DNA from: Methylovorus sp035565335 | GTDB taxonomy: Bacteria > Pseudomonadota > Gammaproteobacteria > Burkholderiales > Methylophilaceae | Assembly: GCA_035565335.1 (NCBI GenBank) | Contig: DATMSO010000043.1 | Coordinates: forward strand, 1-19,919 | Reading direction: 5' to 3' | DNA length: 19,919 nt | Part shown: one piece after another, positions 6,312 through 13,786 of the stretch | Numbering within the stretch: the first letter of the stretch is position 1 | Layout: every line of letters starts with the position of its first letter | Position numbers and translations under genes: made by a program | Notes under the pieces: model-generated | What the model was told of the DNA's origin: nothing | The model's input: the letters and a program-made list of their open reading frames with translations, nothing else | Database searches by the model: none

Positions 6312-8597
6312 TTATTCGGCCGTATGCGTCTCGAGTGCGGGGCTGTTATCCGTATCTCCTTCTGCAAAATGCAGCTTAATGGCGTCGTTTTCATCAATAT
6401 CCACTTCCACGCGACCGCCATTGGCCAGACGGCCAAACAGCAACTCGTCGGCGAGGCCGCGACGTATGGTGTCCTGAATCAGACGCGCCATGGGGCGGGC
6501 ACCCATCAGTGGATCGAAGCCCTTCTTGCCCAGGTACGCCTTGAGTGCATCGGTAAAGGTGACCTCGACCTTCTTCTCGTGCAATTGATCTTCCAATTGC
6601 ATGAGGAACTTGTCGACCACGCGCATGATGATTTCCTGCGACAGCGGCGCAAACGATACCGTGGCATCCAGACGGTTGCGGAACTCGGGGCTGAACAGGC
6701 GTTTGATTTCCGCCAGGTCGTCTCCTGCCGTTTTACCCAGCGTAAAGCCGATGCCGGTTTTGGAGATGGCTTCCGCGCCCGCATTGGTCGTCATGATGAT
6801 GGTGACATTGCGGAAATCTGCCTTGCGCCCATTGTTGTCGGTCAGGGTGCCATGGTCCATTACCTGCAGCAGAATATTGAAAATGTCCGGATGGGCTTTT
6901 TCAATTTCATCCAGCAACAGCACGCAATAAGGATGCTTGTTGATGGCTTCGGTCATCAGGCCGCCTTGCTCAAATCCAACATAGCCGGGAGGCGCACCGA
7001 TCAGGCGCGACACGGCATGACGCTCCATGTATTCGGACATGTCAAAGCGGATTAGCTCAATGCCCAGGGTATAGGCCAGCTGACGGGCGACTTCGGTTTT
7101 ACCGACGCCAGTGGGGCCGGAGAACAGGAAGGAGCCAATCGGCTTGTTGGTGCTGCCAAGGCCGCTACGTGCCATCTTGATGGCGGCAGACAGCGCTTCA
7201 ATCGCTTTGTCCTGACCAAATACGGTCGCCTTGAGGTCGCGCTCCAGCGTTTTCAGTGCATTGCGGTCATCGCTGGAAATATTCTTGGGCGGAATCCGCG
7301 CTACCTTGGCAATGATGTCCTCGATTTCCTTGTTGCCGATAACTTTCTTCTGCCGGGATTTAGGCAGGATGCGCTGCGCAGCACCGGCTTCGTCAATCAC
7401 GTCGATAGCCTTATCCGGCAGGTGACGATCATTGATGTACTTGGCCGCAAGCTCTGCCGCCGTGCTCAGGGCTGCCATGGTGTATTTCACACTGTGGTGC
7501 TGTTCAAAGCGCGACTTCAGGCCCTTGAGGATTTCCACGGTTTCGGCCACGGTAGGTTCTACCACGTCTACTTTCTGGAAGCGGCGGGAAAGGGCGTGAT
7601 CCTTCTCAAAAATACCGCGGTATTCCTGATAAGTGGTGGCCCCTATGCATTTCAGCGAACCATTGGAAAGCGCGGGCTTGAGCAGGTTGGACGCATCAAG
7701 CGTGCCGCCACTGGCAGCGCCTGCGCCAATCAGGGTATGAATTTCATCAATGAACAAGACGGCGTCAGGCTGCTCGGCCAGTTTTTTCATTACGGCCTTC
7801 AGGCGTTGCTCAAAATCGCCGCGGTATTTGGTGCCAGCCAGCAGGGCACCCATATCCAGCGAATAAATCACGGCATTGGCCAGCACTTCAGGCACATTGC
7901 CTTCGACAATCCGACGGGCCAGGCCTTCTGCAATGGCAGTTTTGCCTACGCCAGCCTCGCCTACCAGCAATGGGTTATTCTTGCGGCGACGGCATAAGGT
8001 CTGGATGACGCGCTCAATCTCATTGCCGCGACCGATCAGCGGATCAATCTTCCCTGCCAGCACTTGCTGGTTCAGATTGAGCGTAAAGCTTTCCAGCGCG
8101 CTACCAGGCGCGGCTTCGGTTTCTGCTTCCTGCTCGGTTTCTGCGCGTTTGCTGGTGTTGTCGGTGACCTTGGCCACGCCATGCGCAATGAAATTCACCA
8201 CATCCAGGCGGGTAATGCCTTGCTGATGCAGGAAGAAAACGGCATGCGAATCCTTTTCGCCATAGATGGCAACCAGCACATTGGCACCGGTGACTTCTTT
8301 TTTGCCGGAAGATTGCACGTGCAGGATGGCACGCTGGATCACGCGTTGGAAGCCCAGGGTAGGCTGGGTATCGACTTCGTCGGAACCTTCTACAATGGGT
8401 GTGTGCTCTTCAATGTAGTGCACAAGTTCGGAACGCAAAGTGTCGAGGTTAGCACCGCAGGAGCGCAGTACATCGGCCGCGGTCGGGTTGTCTATCATGG
8501 CCAGCAGCAGGTGTTCCACCGTGATCAGCTCATGGCGTTTTTGCCTGGCGTCCATAAAGGCCATATGTAGTGAGACTTCAAGTTCCTGGGCGATCAT
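6312..8597 (-). CDS. clpA: ATP-dependent Clp protease ATPase subunit ClpA
   Basis: 761 aa from the chosen start (E. coli 758). It is the hexameric AAA+ unfoldase that feeds substrates to ClpP in the cytosol. The N-terminal domain (1-145) begins MIAQELEVSLHMAF. The D1 ATPase has Walker A GEAGVGKT at 213-220 and Walker B VLFIDEIHTL; D2 has GPTGVGKT at 494-501 and LLLDEIEKAHPDIFN. The ClpP-docking loop is I616-G617-F618, where E. coli has IGL. There is no long middle domain, so this is ClpA rather than ClpB. The frame is open 11 codons further upstream, but the ATG at 8597 matches the family and has GAGGAA 7 nt upstream; that site overlaps the clpS stop, 11 bases away. Transcribed with clpS. Confidence 0.97.
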   Translation of the reverse strand: MIAQELEVSLHMAFMDARQKRHELITVEHLLLAMIDNPTAADVLRSCGANLDTLRSELVHYIEEHTPIVEGSDEVDTQPTLGFQRVIQRAILHVQSSGKKEVTGANVLVAIYGEKDSHAVFFLHQQGITRLDVVNFIAHGVAKVTDNTSKRAETEQEAETEAAPGSALESFTLNLNQQVLAGKIDPLIGRGNEIERVIQTLCRRRKNNPLLVGEAGVGKTAIAEGLARRIVEGNVPEVLANAVIYSLDMGALLAGTKYRGDFEQRLKAVMKKLAEQPDAVLFIDEIHTLIGAGAASGGTLDASNLLKPALSNGSLKCIGATTYQEYRGIFEKDHALSRRFQKVDVVEPTVAETVEILKGLKSRFEQHHSVKYTMAALSTAAELAAKYINDRHLPDKAIDVIDEAGAAQRILPKSRQKKVIGNKEIEDIIAKVARIPPKNISSDDRNALKTLERDLKATVFGQDKAIEALSAAIKMARSGLGSTNKPIGSFLFSGPTGVGKTEVARQLAYTLGIELIRFDMSEYMERHAVSRLIGAPPGYVGFEQGGLMTEAINKHPYCVLLLDEIEKAHPDIFNILLQVMDHGTLTDNNGRKADFRNVTIIMTTNAGAEAISKTGIGFTLGKTAGDDLAEIKRLFSPEFRNRLDATVSFAPLSQEIIMRVVDKFLMQLEDQLHEKKVEVTFTDALKAYLGKKGFDPLMGARPMARLIQDTIRRGLADELLFGRLANGGRVEVDIDENDAIKLHFAEGDTDNSPALETHTAE

Positions 8598-8608
8598 TTT
8601 GCACTTCC

Positions 8609-8920
8609 TCAGACTTCTTCCATTGCGCATTGCAACGGATGTTGATATTCACGGGCGTAACCCAATACCTGATTTACTTTGGTTTCGGCGATGTCGTGCG
8701 GATAAACGCCACAGATGCCTGCGCCTTCCGTATGAACTTTGAGCATGATTTGCGTCGCCTGTTCACGGCTTTTGTTAAAAAAACGCTGAATCACTTCTAC
8801 AACAAATTCCATGGGGGTGTAGTCGTCGTTTAACAGAATCACTTTGTACATCGACGGCGGTTTGGGCCGCGCCGTTTGCTTTTCTGTAACGATTCCCTCT
8901 TGATGCTTCGTACTTGCCAT
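8609..8920 (-). CDS. clpS: ClpS, N-end rule adaptor for ClpAP
   Basis: 103 aa (E. coli 106). It binds N-terminal bulky residues of substrates and docks on the ClpA N-domain. After a flexible N-terminal tail (about 1-22), the core reads YKVILLNDDYTPMEFVVEVI, containing the NDDYTPMEF substrate pocket, then KVHTEGAGICGVYPHDIAETKV with the conserved His. All expected pocket residues are present. It lies directly upstream of clpA on the same strand, 11 bases from its start codon, the standard arrangement. The start ATG at 8920 has only a weak AGG about 7 nt upstream. The 139 bases upstream hold an inverted repeat at 8951-8968. Confidence 0.97.
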   Translation of the reverse strand: MASTKHQEGIVTEKQTARPKPPSMYKVILLNDDYTPMEFVVEVIQRFFNKSREQATQIMLKVHTEGAGICGVYPHDIAETKVNQVLGYAREYQHPLQCAMEEV

Positions 8921-8950
8921 AGTGATGCCTATTTTGAGCCGAATCAGAAA

Positions 8951-8968
8951 TAATTCAAGCCTGAATTA
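8951..8968. repeat. Inverted repeat upstream of clpS
   Basis: taattca (8951-8957) and tgaatta (8962-8968) are exact reverse complements separated by agcc. A further copy of taattca lies at 8977-8983. The repeat sits 30-50 bases upstream of the clpS start codon, a reasonable place for an operator or 5'-UTR stem. No clear promoter could be fixed around it, so the role is open. Confidence 0.35.
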
Positions 8969-9059
8969 AATGTGGGTAATTCAGCTAATTCGACTGATTG
9001 ATATGAATGATGCAAATTTCGCGCCTACCCCGTCATGGCAAGGAAAACAAACCTCGGTG

Positions 9060-10319
9060 CTAGGGGTAAATGCGGACACTCTTGACGATACGATCATGGG
9101 TTTGCACGATTTCAAGGGCGTGCGTGCCAATCTTGAAGCTGGTGCTCGGCTCCGGAATATCTTCAAAATGCTCAAGTACCAATCCATTTAATGTTTTGGG
9201 GCCATCCAGCGGTAAATTCAAGCCCAGTTTGCGATTAAGATCGCGCAGGCTGCTTGAACCATCGACCAGCCAGCTGCCATCTTCTTCGCGGATATACTTG
9301 CTGGTGCGCAATGGCGACTGGGTCGTGAAGTCACCAATGATCTCTTCCAGTATGTCTTCGAGCGTGACCAGGCCTTTCAGTTCACCATATTCATCAACCA
9401 CCAGCCCCATGCGTTGCTGCTGCTCCTGAAACTGTTGCATCTGGGTGTAAAGCGGGGTGCCGGAAGGCACAAAATAGGGATCGACAATGATTTCCTGCAG
9501 GGCTTCCTTGTCCAGTTCGCCGCCCCGTAGCTGATTGATAACGCGCCGCACATGGATAAAACCGATAATGTCTTCGCCCGGCCCCTGCTTTACCGGCAGC
9601 TGGGTGTGATGGCTGCTGGAGATATGCTGCAGGATGTCATCCAGCGGAGCATCCATGTCGATTGTATCGATCAGCGTGTGGGCGGTCATGACATCGTCCA
9701 CCGTGATTTTTTCCAGCTCAAACAGGTTCAGCAAGATCGTGCGGTGCTTTTTGGGAATGTAGCTGGCCGAGTCGGTGACGATGGTGCGTAGCTCCTCCAT
9801 GGAAATGGCGTGGCTGTGGTCGGCGAAGTTGACGCGTATGCCGAGCAAGCGCAACAGACCGCTGACAAACAGATTTACAAACCAGACGGCGGGGTACAGC
9901 ACCTTAAGCAGGGGGTAAAGGATGTAGCTGACGGCAAACGCCAGTTTTTCCGGGTGGGCAGCCGCGATCACCTTGGGGGAAATTTCACCGAACACGAGAA
10001 TGAAGAAGGTGACACAGAGCGTGCCCGTCATCAGCACCCATTCGCCTTCGCCCAGCAACTGCACGCTGATCACGGTGACCAGGGTGGCAGAGGCGGCATT
10101 GGCGAAGTTATTACCCAGCAATATGACGCCCAGCAGCTTGTCGGTCTTGCTAAGCAGATGACTTGCCAGGCGGGCACCGCGGTGGCCATTTTTTGCCAGA
10201 TGTCGCAACCGGTAACGGTTAAGCGACATGAGGCTGGTTTCAGCGATGGAAAAAAAAGCGGAAATCAGAAGCAGCAAGGCAAGTGCGCCGAGCTGCATGG
10301 GTAAGGGGATGGTGTCCAA
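9060..10319 (-). CDS. CNNM/CorC-type (HlyC/CorC family) membrane transporter
   Basis: 419 aa. The N-terminal DUF21/CNNM membrane domain (about 8-190) has LISAFFSIAETSLMSLNRYR, NNFANAASATL and FGEISPKVIA. A CBS pair follows (about 205-325; VDDVMTAHTLIDTIDM, LVVDEYGELKGLVTLEDILEEIIGDF), then a C-terminal CorC_HlyC domain (about 340-415). The family, including E. coli CorB/YfjD, is tied to magnesium or cobalt export and Mg homeostasis; the older haemolysin label is misleading. The start is uncertain: TTG at 10319 gives a family-like N-terminus (MDTIPLP), while ATG at 10298 is the alternative; neither has a ribosome-binding site. An 11-bp hairpin ends one base before the TTG. It lies between secF and clpS on the same strand. 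Confidence 0.92.
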   Translation of the reverse strand: MDTIPLPMQLGALALLLLISAFFSIAETSLMSLNRYRLRHLAKNGHRGARLASHLLSKTDKLLGVILLGNNFANAASATLVTVISVQLLGEGEWVLMTGTLCVTFFILVFGEISPKVIAAAHPEKLAFAVSYILYPLLKVLYPAVWFVNLFVSGLLRLLGIRVNFADHSHAISMEELRTIVTDSASYIPKKHRTILLNLFELEKITVDDVMTAHTLIDTIDMDAPLDDILQHISSSHHTQLPVKQGPGEDIIGFIHVRRVINQLRGGELDKEALQEIIVDPYFVPSGTPLYTQMQQFQEQQQRMGLVVDEYGELKGLVTLEDILEEIIGDFTTQSPLRTSKYIREEDGSWLVDGSSSLRDLNRKLGLNLPLDGPKTLNGLVLEHFEDIPEPSTSFKIGTHALEIVQTHDRIVKSVRIYP

Positions 10320-10320
10320 G

Positions 10321-10355
10321 GGGAAACTAGCGTTAAGCGATACTGCTAGTTTCCC
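10321..10355 (-). terminator. 11-bp perfect hairpin between secF and the CNNM gene
   Basis: gggaaactagc (10321-10331) pairs exactly with gctagtttccc (10345-10355) around a 13-base loop. It lies 60 bases past the secF stop on the minus strand and ends one base before a possible TTG start of the next gene. No clear U-run follows. It may be a weak terminator or a structure regulating the downstream gene. Confidence 0.5.
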
Positions 10356-10415
10356 TTTGATGCAGCGTTATTGTCAAGGCAAGCTGGACAGTAGCGTCCT
10401 GCGCTGCCTGCTGGT

Positions 10416-11354
10416 TCAAGGCTGAGCGTCAGCCGCGGCAGGTTTCTTTTCAGCGCCGGTCATCAGGTTTTCGCGCGATACACCGAGGTACATGGCAATC
10501 GGGCTGGCGACCAGAACCGAAGAATAGATGCCGAACAAAATACCGATGGTCAGCGCCAGGGCGAAGTTATGCAGTACTTCCCCGCCAAAAAACAGCATGG
10601 AGAGCACCATCAGCTGCGTGGAGAAGTGGGTAATGACGGTACGGGACATGGTGCGGGTAATCGCATTGTTGATCACTTCCGGCACGGTAGCTTTGCGCAT
10701 CTTGCGGAAGTTTTCACGTACACGGTCAAATACCACCACGGATTCATTCACCGAGTAACCGAGTACGGCCAGCACAGCGGCCAGTACCGTAAGGTTGAAT
10801 TCCCACTGGAAGAAGGCAAAAAAGCCGAGGATGATCACGACATCGTGCATATTGGCAATAACGGCGGCAACCGCAAAGCGCCACTCAAAACGCAGCGCCA
10901 GATACGCCATGATGCCGATAGACACCAGGAGCAGTGCCAGTGCGCCATTTTCATAGAGCTCCTGGCCCACCTGTGCGCCCACGGATTCGACGCGGCTCAT
11001 TTTGACATTCGGGTCTGCCTTTTGCAGGGCGGTCAGCACTTGCTCGGACAGTGCCGAGATCGAAAGCTCAGGCTTCAGTGGCAGGCGGATCAGCACATCG
11101 CGGCTGGTGCCGAAGTTCTGCACGGTGGCATCTTTCAGGCCCACGCTGTCGACGGCTTCGCGGATTTTGCCGATATCCGCCGCTTGTGGATAGCTGACTT
11201 CCATCATGGTGCCGCCGGTGAAGTCGACGCCAAGGTTGAGGCCGCGGTGTGCCAGGAAAAATACCGACAGCAGGAAGGTAATGAGCGAAATTGCGGTCGT
11301 CAGGCGACCATAGCTCATAAACGGTATGTCTTTTTTAATCTTGAAAATTTCCAT
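10416..11354 (-). CDS. secF: Protein translocase subunit SecF
   Basis: 312 aa (E. coli 323). It partners SecD in the proton-driven SecDF complex that helps SecYEG complete export across the inner membrane. It has the N-terminal TM1, then the LGVDFTGGTMMEVSY motif opening the periplasmic P4 domain (about 40-130). Five C-terminal TM segments include LRFEWRFAVAAVIANMHDVVIILG and VLGYSVNESVVVFDRVREN, the conserved TM4-TM5 region. The last roughly 15 residues are a polar, Ala/Lys-rich tail. The start ATG at 11354 is preceded by an AGTAAAG site. It follows secD by 38 bases, so they form one operon with yajC. Confidence 0.97.
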   Translation of the reverse strand: MEIFKIKKDIPFMSYGRLTTAISLITFLLSVFFLAHRGLNLGVDFTGGTMMEVSYPQAADIGKIREAVDSVGLKDATVQNFGTSRDVLIRLPLKPELSISALSEQVLTALQKADPNVKMSRVESVGAQVGQELYENGALALLLVSIGIMAYLALRFEWRFAVAAVIANMHDVVIILGFFAFFQWEFNLTVLAAVLAVLGYSVNESVVVFDRVRENFRKMRKATVPEVINNAITRTMSRTVITHFSTQLMVLSMLFFGGEVLHNFALALTIGILFGIYSSVLVASPIAMYLGVSRENLMTGAEKKPAAADAQP

Positions 11355-11392
11355 GATCTTTACTCGTATCTAATCGTTTACGTGAGGTCGCA

Positions 11393-13222
11393 TCAGCCGA
11401 TGGACAGCTTGCTGATCTTGCGGCGGTAACCGTAAATCAGGTTAACCAGCGCGCGCGAGACAATCACGGCGCTGAACATGGAAGTCAGTATCCCCAGCAC
11501 ATGCACCACGGCAAAGCCCTTGACCGGGCCGGAGCCGAACATGAACAGCGCCAGACCGGCGATCATGGTGGTCACGTTGGAGTCCAGAATGGTGTCGAAA
11601 GCGCGGTCATAACCAGCGTGAATCGCGGCTTGCGGCGTATTGCCATTGCGCAGCTCTTCGCGAATCCGCTCGTTGATCAGCACGTTGGCGTCAATTGCCA
11701 TCCCCAGTGTCAGCGCAATCGCCGCCAGGCCGGGCAGTGTAAGCGTGGCCTGCAACAACGACAGCACCGCGGTCAGCAGCAGCAGGTTGACGCCCAGGGC
11801 CAGTACCGACACGCTGCCAAACAGCATGTAGTAGATGATCATGAACACGGCAATCGCAGCAAAGCCCCACAGGGTGGAGTGCCAGCCGCGCTTGATGTTT
11901 TCTTCACCCATGCTGGGGCCAACGGTACGTTCTTCGATGATATCCATCGGTGCAGCCAGGGCACCCGCGCGCAGCAGCAGCGATACATCGGTGGCTTCCT
12001 GCACATTGGCCATGCCGGAAATCTGCACGCGACCGCCGCCGATTTCCTCACGGATCACCGGCGCGGTGATCACTTCTGCCTGACCCTTTTCGATCAGCAG
12101 AATCGCCATGCGCTTGCCCACGTTTTCTTTGGTGGCTTGCTTGAAGATGCGAGCGCCACGGCCATCCAGCGTCACATGCACAACAGATTCGCCGTTCTGC
12201 TGGTCAAGGCCGGGGCCGGCGTCGGTGATGTAATCACCGGTCAGCACGACGTTCTTCTTCACCAGAATAGGCTGGCCATTACGTTCGATGTAGAACTCAT
12301 CGCCAAAGGGCACCTGACCCTTGCTGGCTTTGTCCAGCGTGGTCATGTCGCTCTTTTCTTCATCCACCATGCGGATTTCCAGCGTGGCGGTGCGGCCGAG
12401 AATTTCCTTGGCCTTGGCTGTATCCTGTACGCCAGGCAGCTGAATCACGATGCGATCCAGGCCTTGCTGCTGGATGATAGGTTCGGCGACACCCAGTTCG
12501 TTCACGCGGTTGTGCAGGGTTTGAATGTTCTGCTTGAGGGCAAACTCCTGAATGCGTTTTTGGGCTTGCAGGTTGAGCGTGGCGATCAGCAGTTTGTCGT
12601 TGCCGCTATCCAGCGTGCGGAAGGTCAGGTCAGCGTATTCCTTGTTCAGGATTTTCTGGGCTTTCGCCAGTTCGGCAGCGCTGCTGAAGCGTACCTGCAC
12701 CGCCTGGCCTTCACGGCTCACGCCCAGATAGCCCACGCGTTCCTTGCGCAATGCGCTGCGGAAGTCGCCGACATAACGTTCAGCCGCCTTGTCCAGCGCG
12801 GCTTTCATATCGACTTGCAGCAGGAAGTGCACGCCACCGCGCAGGTCCAGGCCCAGATACATGGGCAGCGCGCCTATGCTGCGCAACCAGGAAGGCGAGC
12901 GCGAGATCAGGTTAAGCGCCACCACATAATCCTTGCCAAGCTTGCCTTGCAGCACATCCTTGGCATTGATCTGCGTGTCCGCATTTTCAAATCGTACCTT
13001 GACGCCATTCGCGTCAAGAAATACCGCTTCATACGTGATTTTTTCCTGTTTGAGGATATCTTCTACCTGGCCCAGCAATGCCGGGTCCAGTTTTGCGGAG
13101 CTCTTTGCGGTCGATACCTGGACAGCGGGCGACTCACCAAACAGATTAGGCAGCGAATACACCACGCCGAGCACCAGGGCGGTCAGCACGAGTAGGTATT
13201 TCCATAAGGGGTAACGATTCAT
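11393..13222 (-). CDS. secD: Protein translocase subunit SecD
   Basis: 609 aa (E. coli 615). The N-terminus MNRYPLWKYLLVLTALVLG matches SecD and fixes the start. LGLDLRGGVHFLLQVD opens the large periplasmic P1 domain (about 120-440). The membrane domain follows, with LTLGMAIDANVLINERIREELR carrying the conserved proton-path Asp, and an Arg/Lys-rich end at YRRKISK. There is no ribosome-binding site before the ATG at 13222; the preceding bases are a U7 run and cgagccgcatt. Instead, the stop of a minicistron at 13245-13219 overlaps the start as ATGA, suggesting coupled translation. The 110-base gap to yajC carries a nested hairpin that would cover the minicistron's ribosome-binding site. Confidence 0.97.
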   Translation of the reverse strand: MNRYPLWKYLLVLTALVLGVVYSLPNLFGESPAVQVSTAKSSAKLDPALLGQVEDILKQEKITYEAVFLDANGVKVRFENADTQINAKDVLQGKLGKDYVVALNLISRSPSWLRSIGALPMYLGLDLRGGVHFLLQVDMKAALDKAAERYVGDFRSALRKERVGYLGVSREGQAVQVRFSSAAELAKAQKILNKEYADLTFRTLDSGNDKLLIATLNLQAQKRIQEFALKQNIQTLHNRVNELGVAEPIIQQQGLDRIVIQLPGVQDTAKAKEILGRTATLEIRMVDEEKSDMTTLDKASKGQVPFGDEFYIERNGQPILVKKNVVLTGDYITDAGPGLDQQNGESVVHVTLDGRGARIFKQATKENVGKRMAILLIEKGQAEVITAPVIREEIGGGRVQISGMANVQEATDVSLLLRAGALAAPMDIIEERTVGPSMGEENIKRGWHSTLWGFAAIAVFMIIYYMLFGSVSVLALGVNLLLLTAVLSLLQATLTLPGLAAIALTLGMAIDANVLINERIREELRNGNTPQAAIHAGYDRAFDTILDSNVTTMIAGLALFMFGSGPVKGFAVVHVLGILTSMFSAVIVSRALVNLIYGYRRKISKLSIG

Positions 13223-13245
13223 AATGCGGCTCGAAAAAAACGCAT
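13219..13245 (-). CDS. Eight-codon minicistron overlapping the secD start
   Basis: On the minus strand, ATG at 13245 opens MRFFRAAL and ends in TGA at 13221-13219, which overlaps the secD ATG (13222-13220) as ATGA. GAGG at 13254-13251 sits 5 bases before this ATG, a good ribosome-binding site, whereas secD itself has none. The same frame is open back to an ATG at 13305 (28 codons), but that start lacks a ribosome-binding site. The likely role is to load ribosomes for coupled translation of secD. Whether the peptide itself matters is unknown; the claim rests on position and signals only. Confidence 0.45.
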   Translation of the reverse strand: MRFFRAAL

Positions 13246-13316
13246 TCCGTCCTCAGGCTCGGTCATACATGGCAATGCAGGAATGTATGAAGGTGTGCGG
13301 AGCATGGGACGGAATG
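13234..13316 (-). promoter_or_regulatory. Nested hairpin plus U7 run in the yajC-secD leader
   Basis: On the minus-strand transcript, cattccgtcc (13316-13307) pairs perfectly with ggacggaatg (13252-13243), followed after cg by seven U (13240-13234). Inside the 54-base loop a second perfect stem forms, tcatacat (13290-13283) with atgtatga (13270-13263). The outer 3' arm contains part of the minicistron's ribosome-binding site and its ATG. The structure could be a terminator/attenuator for secDF or a translational switch. Confidence 0.6.
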
Positions 13317-13332
13317 GCGGGGTGGTTTAGAT

Positions 13333-13650
13333 TCAGATGGACTTGATGGTGCCTTTGGGCAGCAGGGTCTGGACGGTTTGCTTTTGCACGTTGATGCTGA
13401 CTTCAGGCGCGATCTCGATGGACACATAAGCATCACCTACCTTGGTGACCTTGCCGACGATGCCGCCAGCAGTAATGACTTCATCGCCTTTTTGCAGGGC
13501 TTCCAGCATGCGGCGCTGTTCTTTGGCCTGCTTCATTTGCGGACGAATCAGCATGAACCAGAACAGAACGAAGATCACGACCAGGGGCAGGAAACTGGTC
13601 CATTCCGGGGTCGGGGAGGCCGATGCGGCATAAGCTGAGCTGATTAACAC
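13333..13650 (-). CDS. yajC: Sec translocon accessory protein YajC
   Basis: 105 aa (E. coli 110). A small inner-membrane protein associated with SecDF-YidC. After a short Ala/Ser-rich N-terminus there is one membrane helix (about 18-37, FLPLVVIFVLFWFMLIRPQ), then the diagnostic MKQAKEQRRMLEALQKGDEVITAGGIVGKVTKV cytosolic domain. The start is GTG at 13650, with AAAGGTAG about 7 nt upstream. It lies between tgt and secD in the usual betaproteobacterial order, but a 110-base structured gap separates it from secD. An extended -10 promoter lies upstream at 13709-13717, so yajC-secDF can be transcribed independently of tgt. Confidence 0.96.
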   Translation of the reverse strand: MLISSAYAASASPTPEWTSFLPLVVIFVLFWFMLIRPQMKQAKEQRRMLEALQKGDEVITAGGIVGKVTKVGDAYVSIEIAPEVSINVQKQTVQTLLPKGTIKSI

Positions 13651-13681
13651 GGAAGCTACCTTTCTATTACTTGAAATGAAA

Positions 13682-13698
13682 TTGATACTGTTGATACT
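13682..13698. repeat. Tandem ttgatact repeat in the yajC 5' region
   Basis: ttgatact occurs at 13682-13689 and again at 13691-13698, a 9-base period. It lies between the predicted yajC -10 element and the yajC start, roughly at the start of the transcript. It may be an operator, or chance. Confidence 0.3.
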
Positions 13699-13708
13699 AA
13701 AGCCAAAA

Positions 13709-13717
13709 ATTCTAGCA
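13709..13717 (-). promoter_or_regulatory. Extended -10 promoter for yajC-secDF
   Basis: Read on the minus strand, TGC-TAGAAT (13717-13709) is an extended -10 element (TGn followed by a near-consensus hexamer). The -35 region is weak, as is common for extended -10 promoters. Transcription would start near 13702, about 50 bases before the yajC GTG. Confidence 0.45.
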
Positions 13718-13786
13718 TAGAGCGCCTTGTGGTGTTCTCACTAAATTTTTCTGACATGGCATGCTGGATGCGCCCAGTGATATCAA

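Noticed and set aside
6193..6477. Small + strand open frame crossing the terminator into clpA.
   Set aside because: It runs through a strong intrinsic terminator and the clpA 3' end, with Ser/Arg-rich composition and no ribosome-binding site.
8970..9191. 73-codon + strand frame upstream of clpS.
   Set aside because: It overlaps the 3' end of the CNNM gene antisense, has no clear start signal and no family resemblance.
11501..13195. 564-codon open frame antisense to secD.
   Set aside because: It covers secD almost exactly and shows only His/Gln/Ala-rich composition; secD is certain on the other strand.
13219..13305. Full 28-codon ORF in the yajC-secD gap as a secretion-monitor peptide.
   Set aside because: Its ATG at 13305 has no ribosome-binding site and the peptide has no signal sequence or evident arrest motif; only the short internal minicistron is supported.
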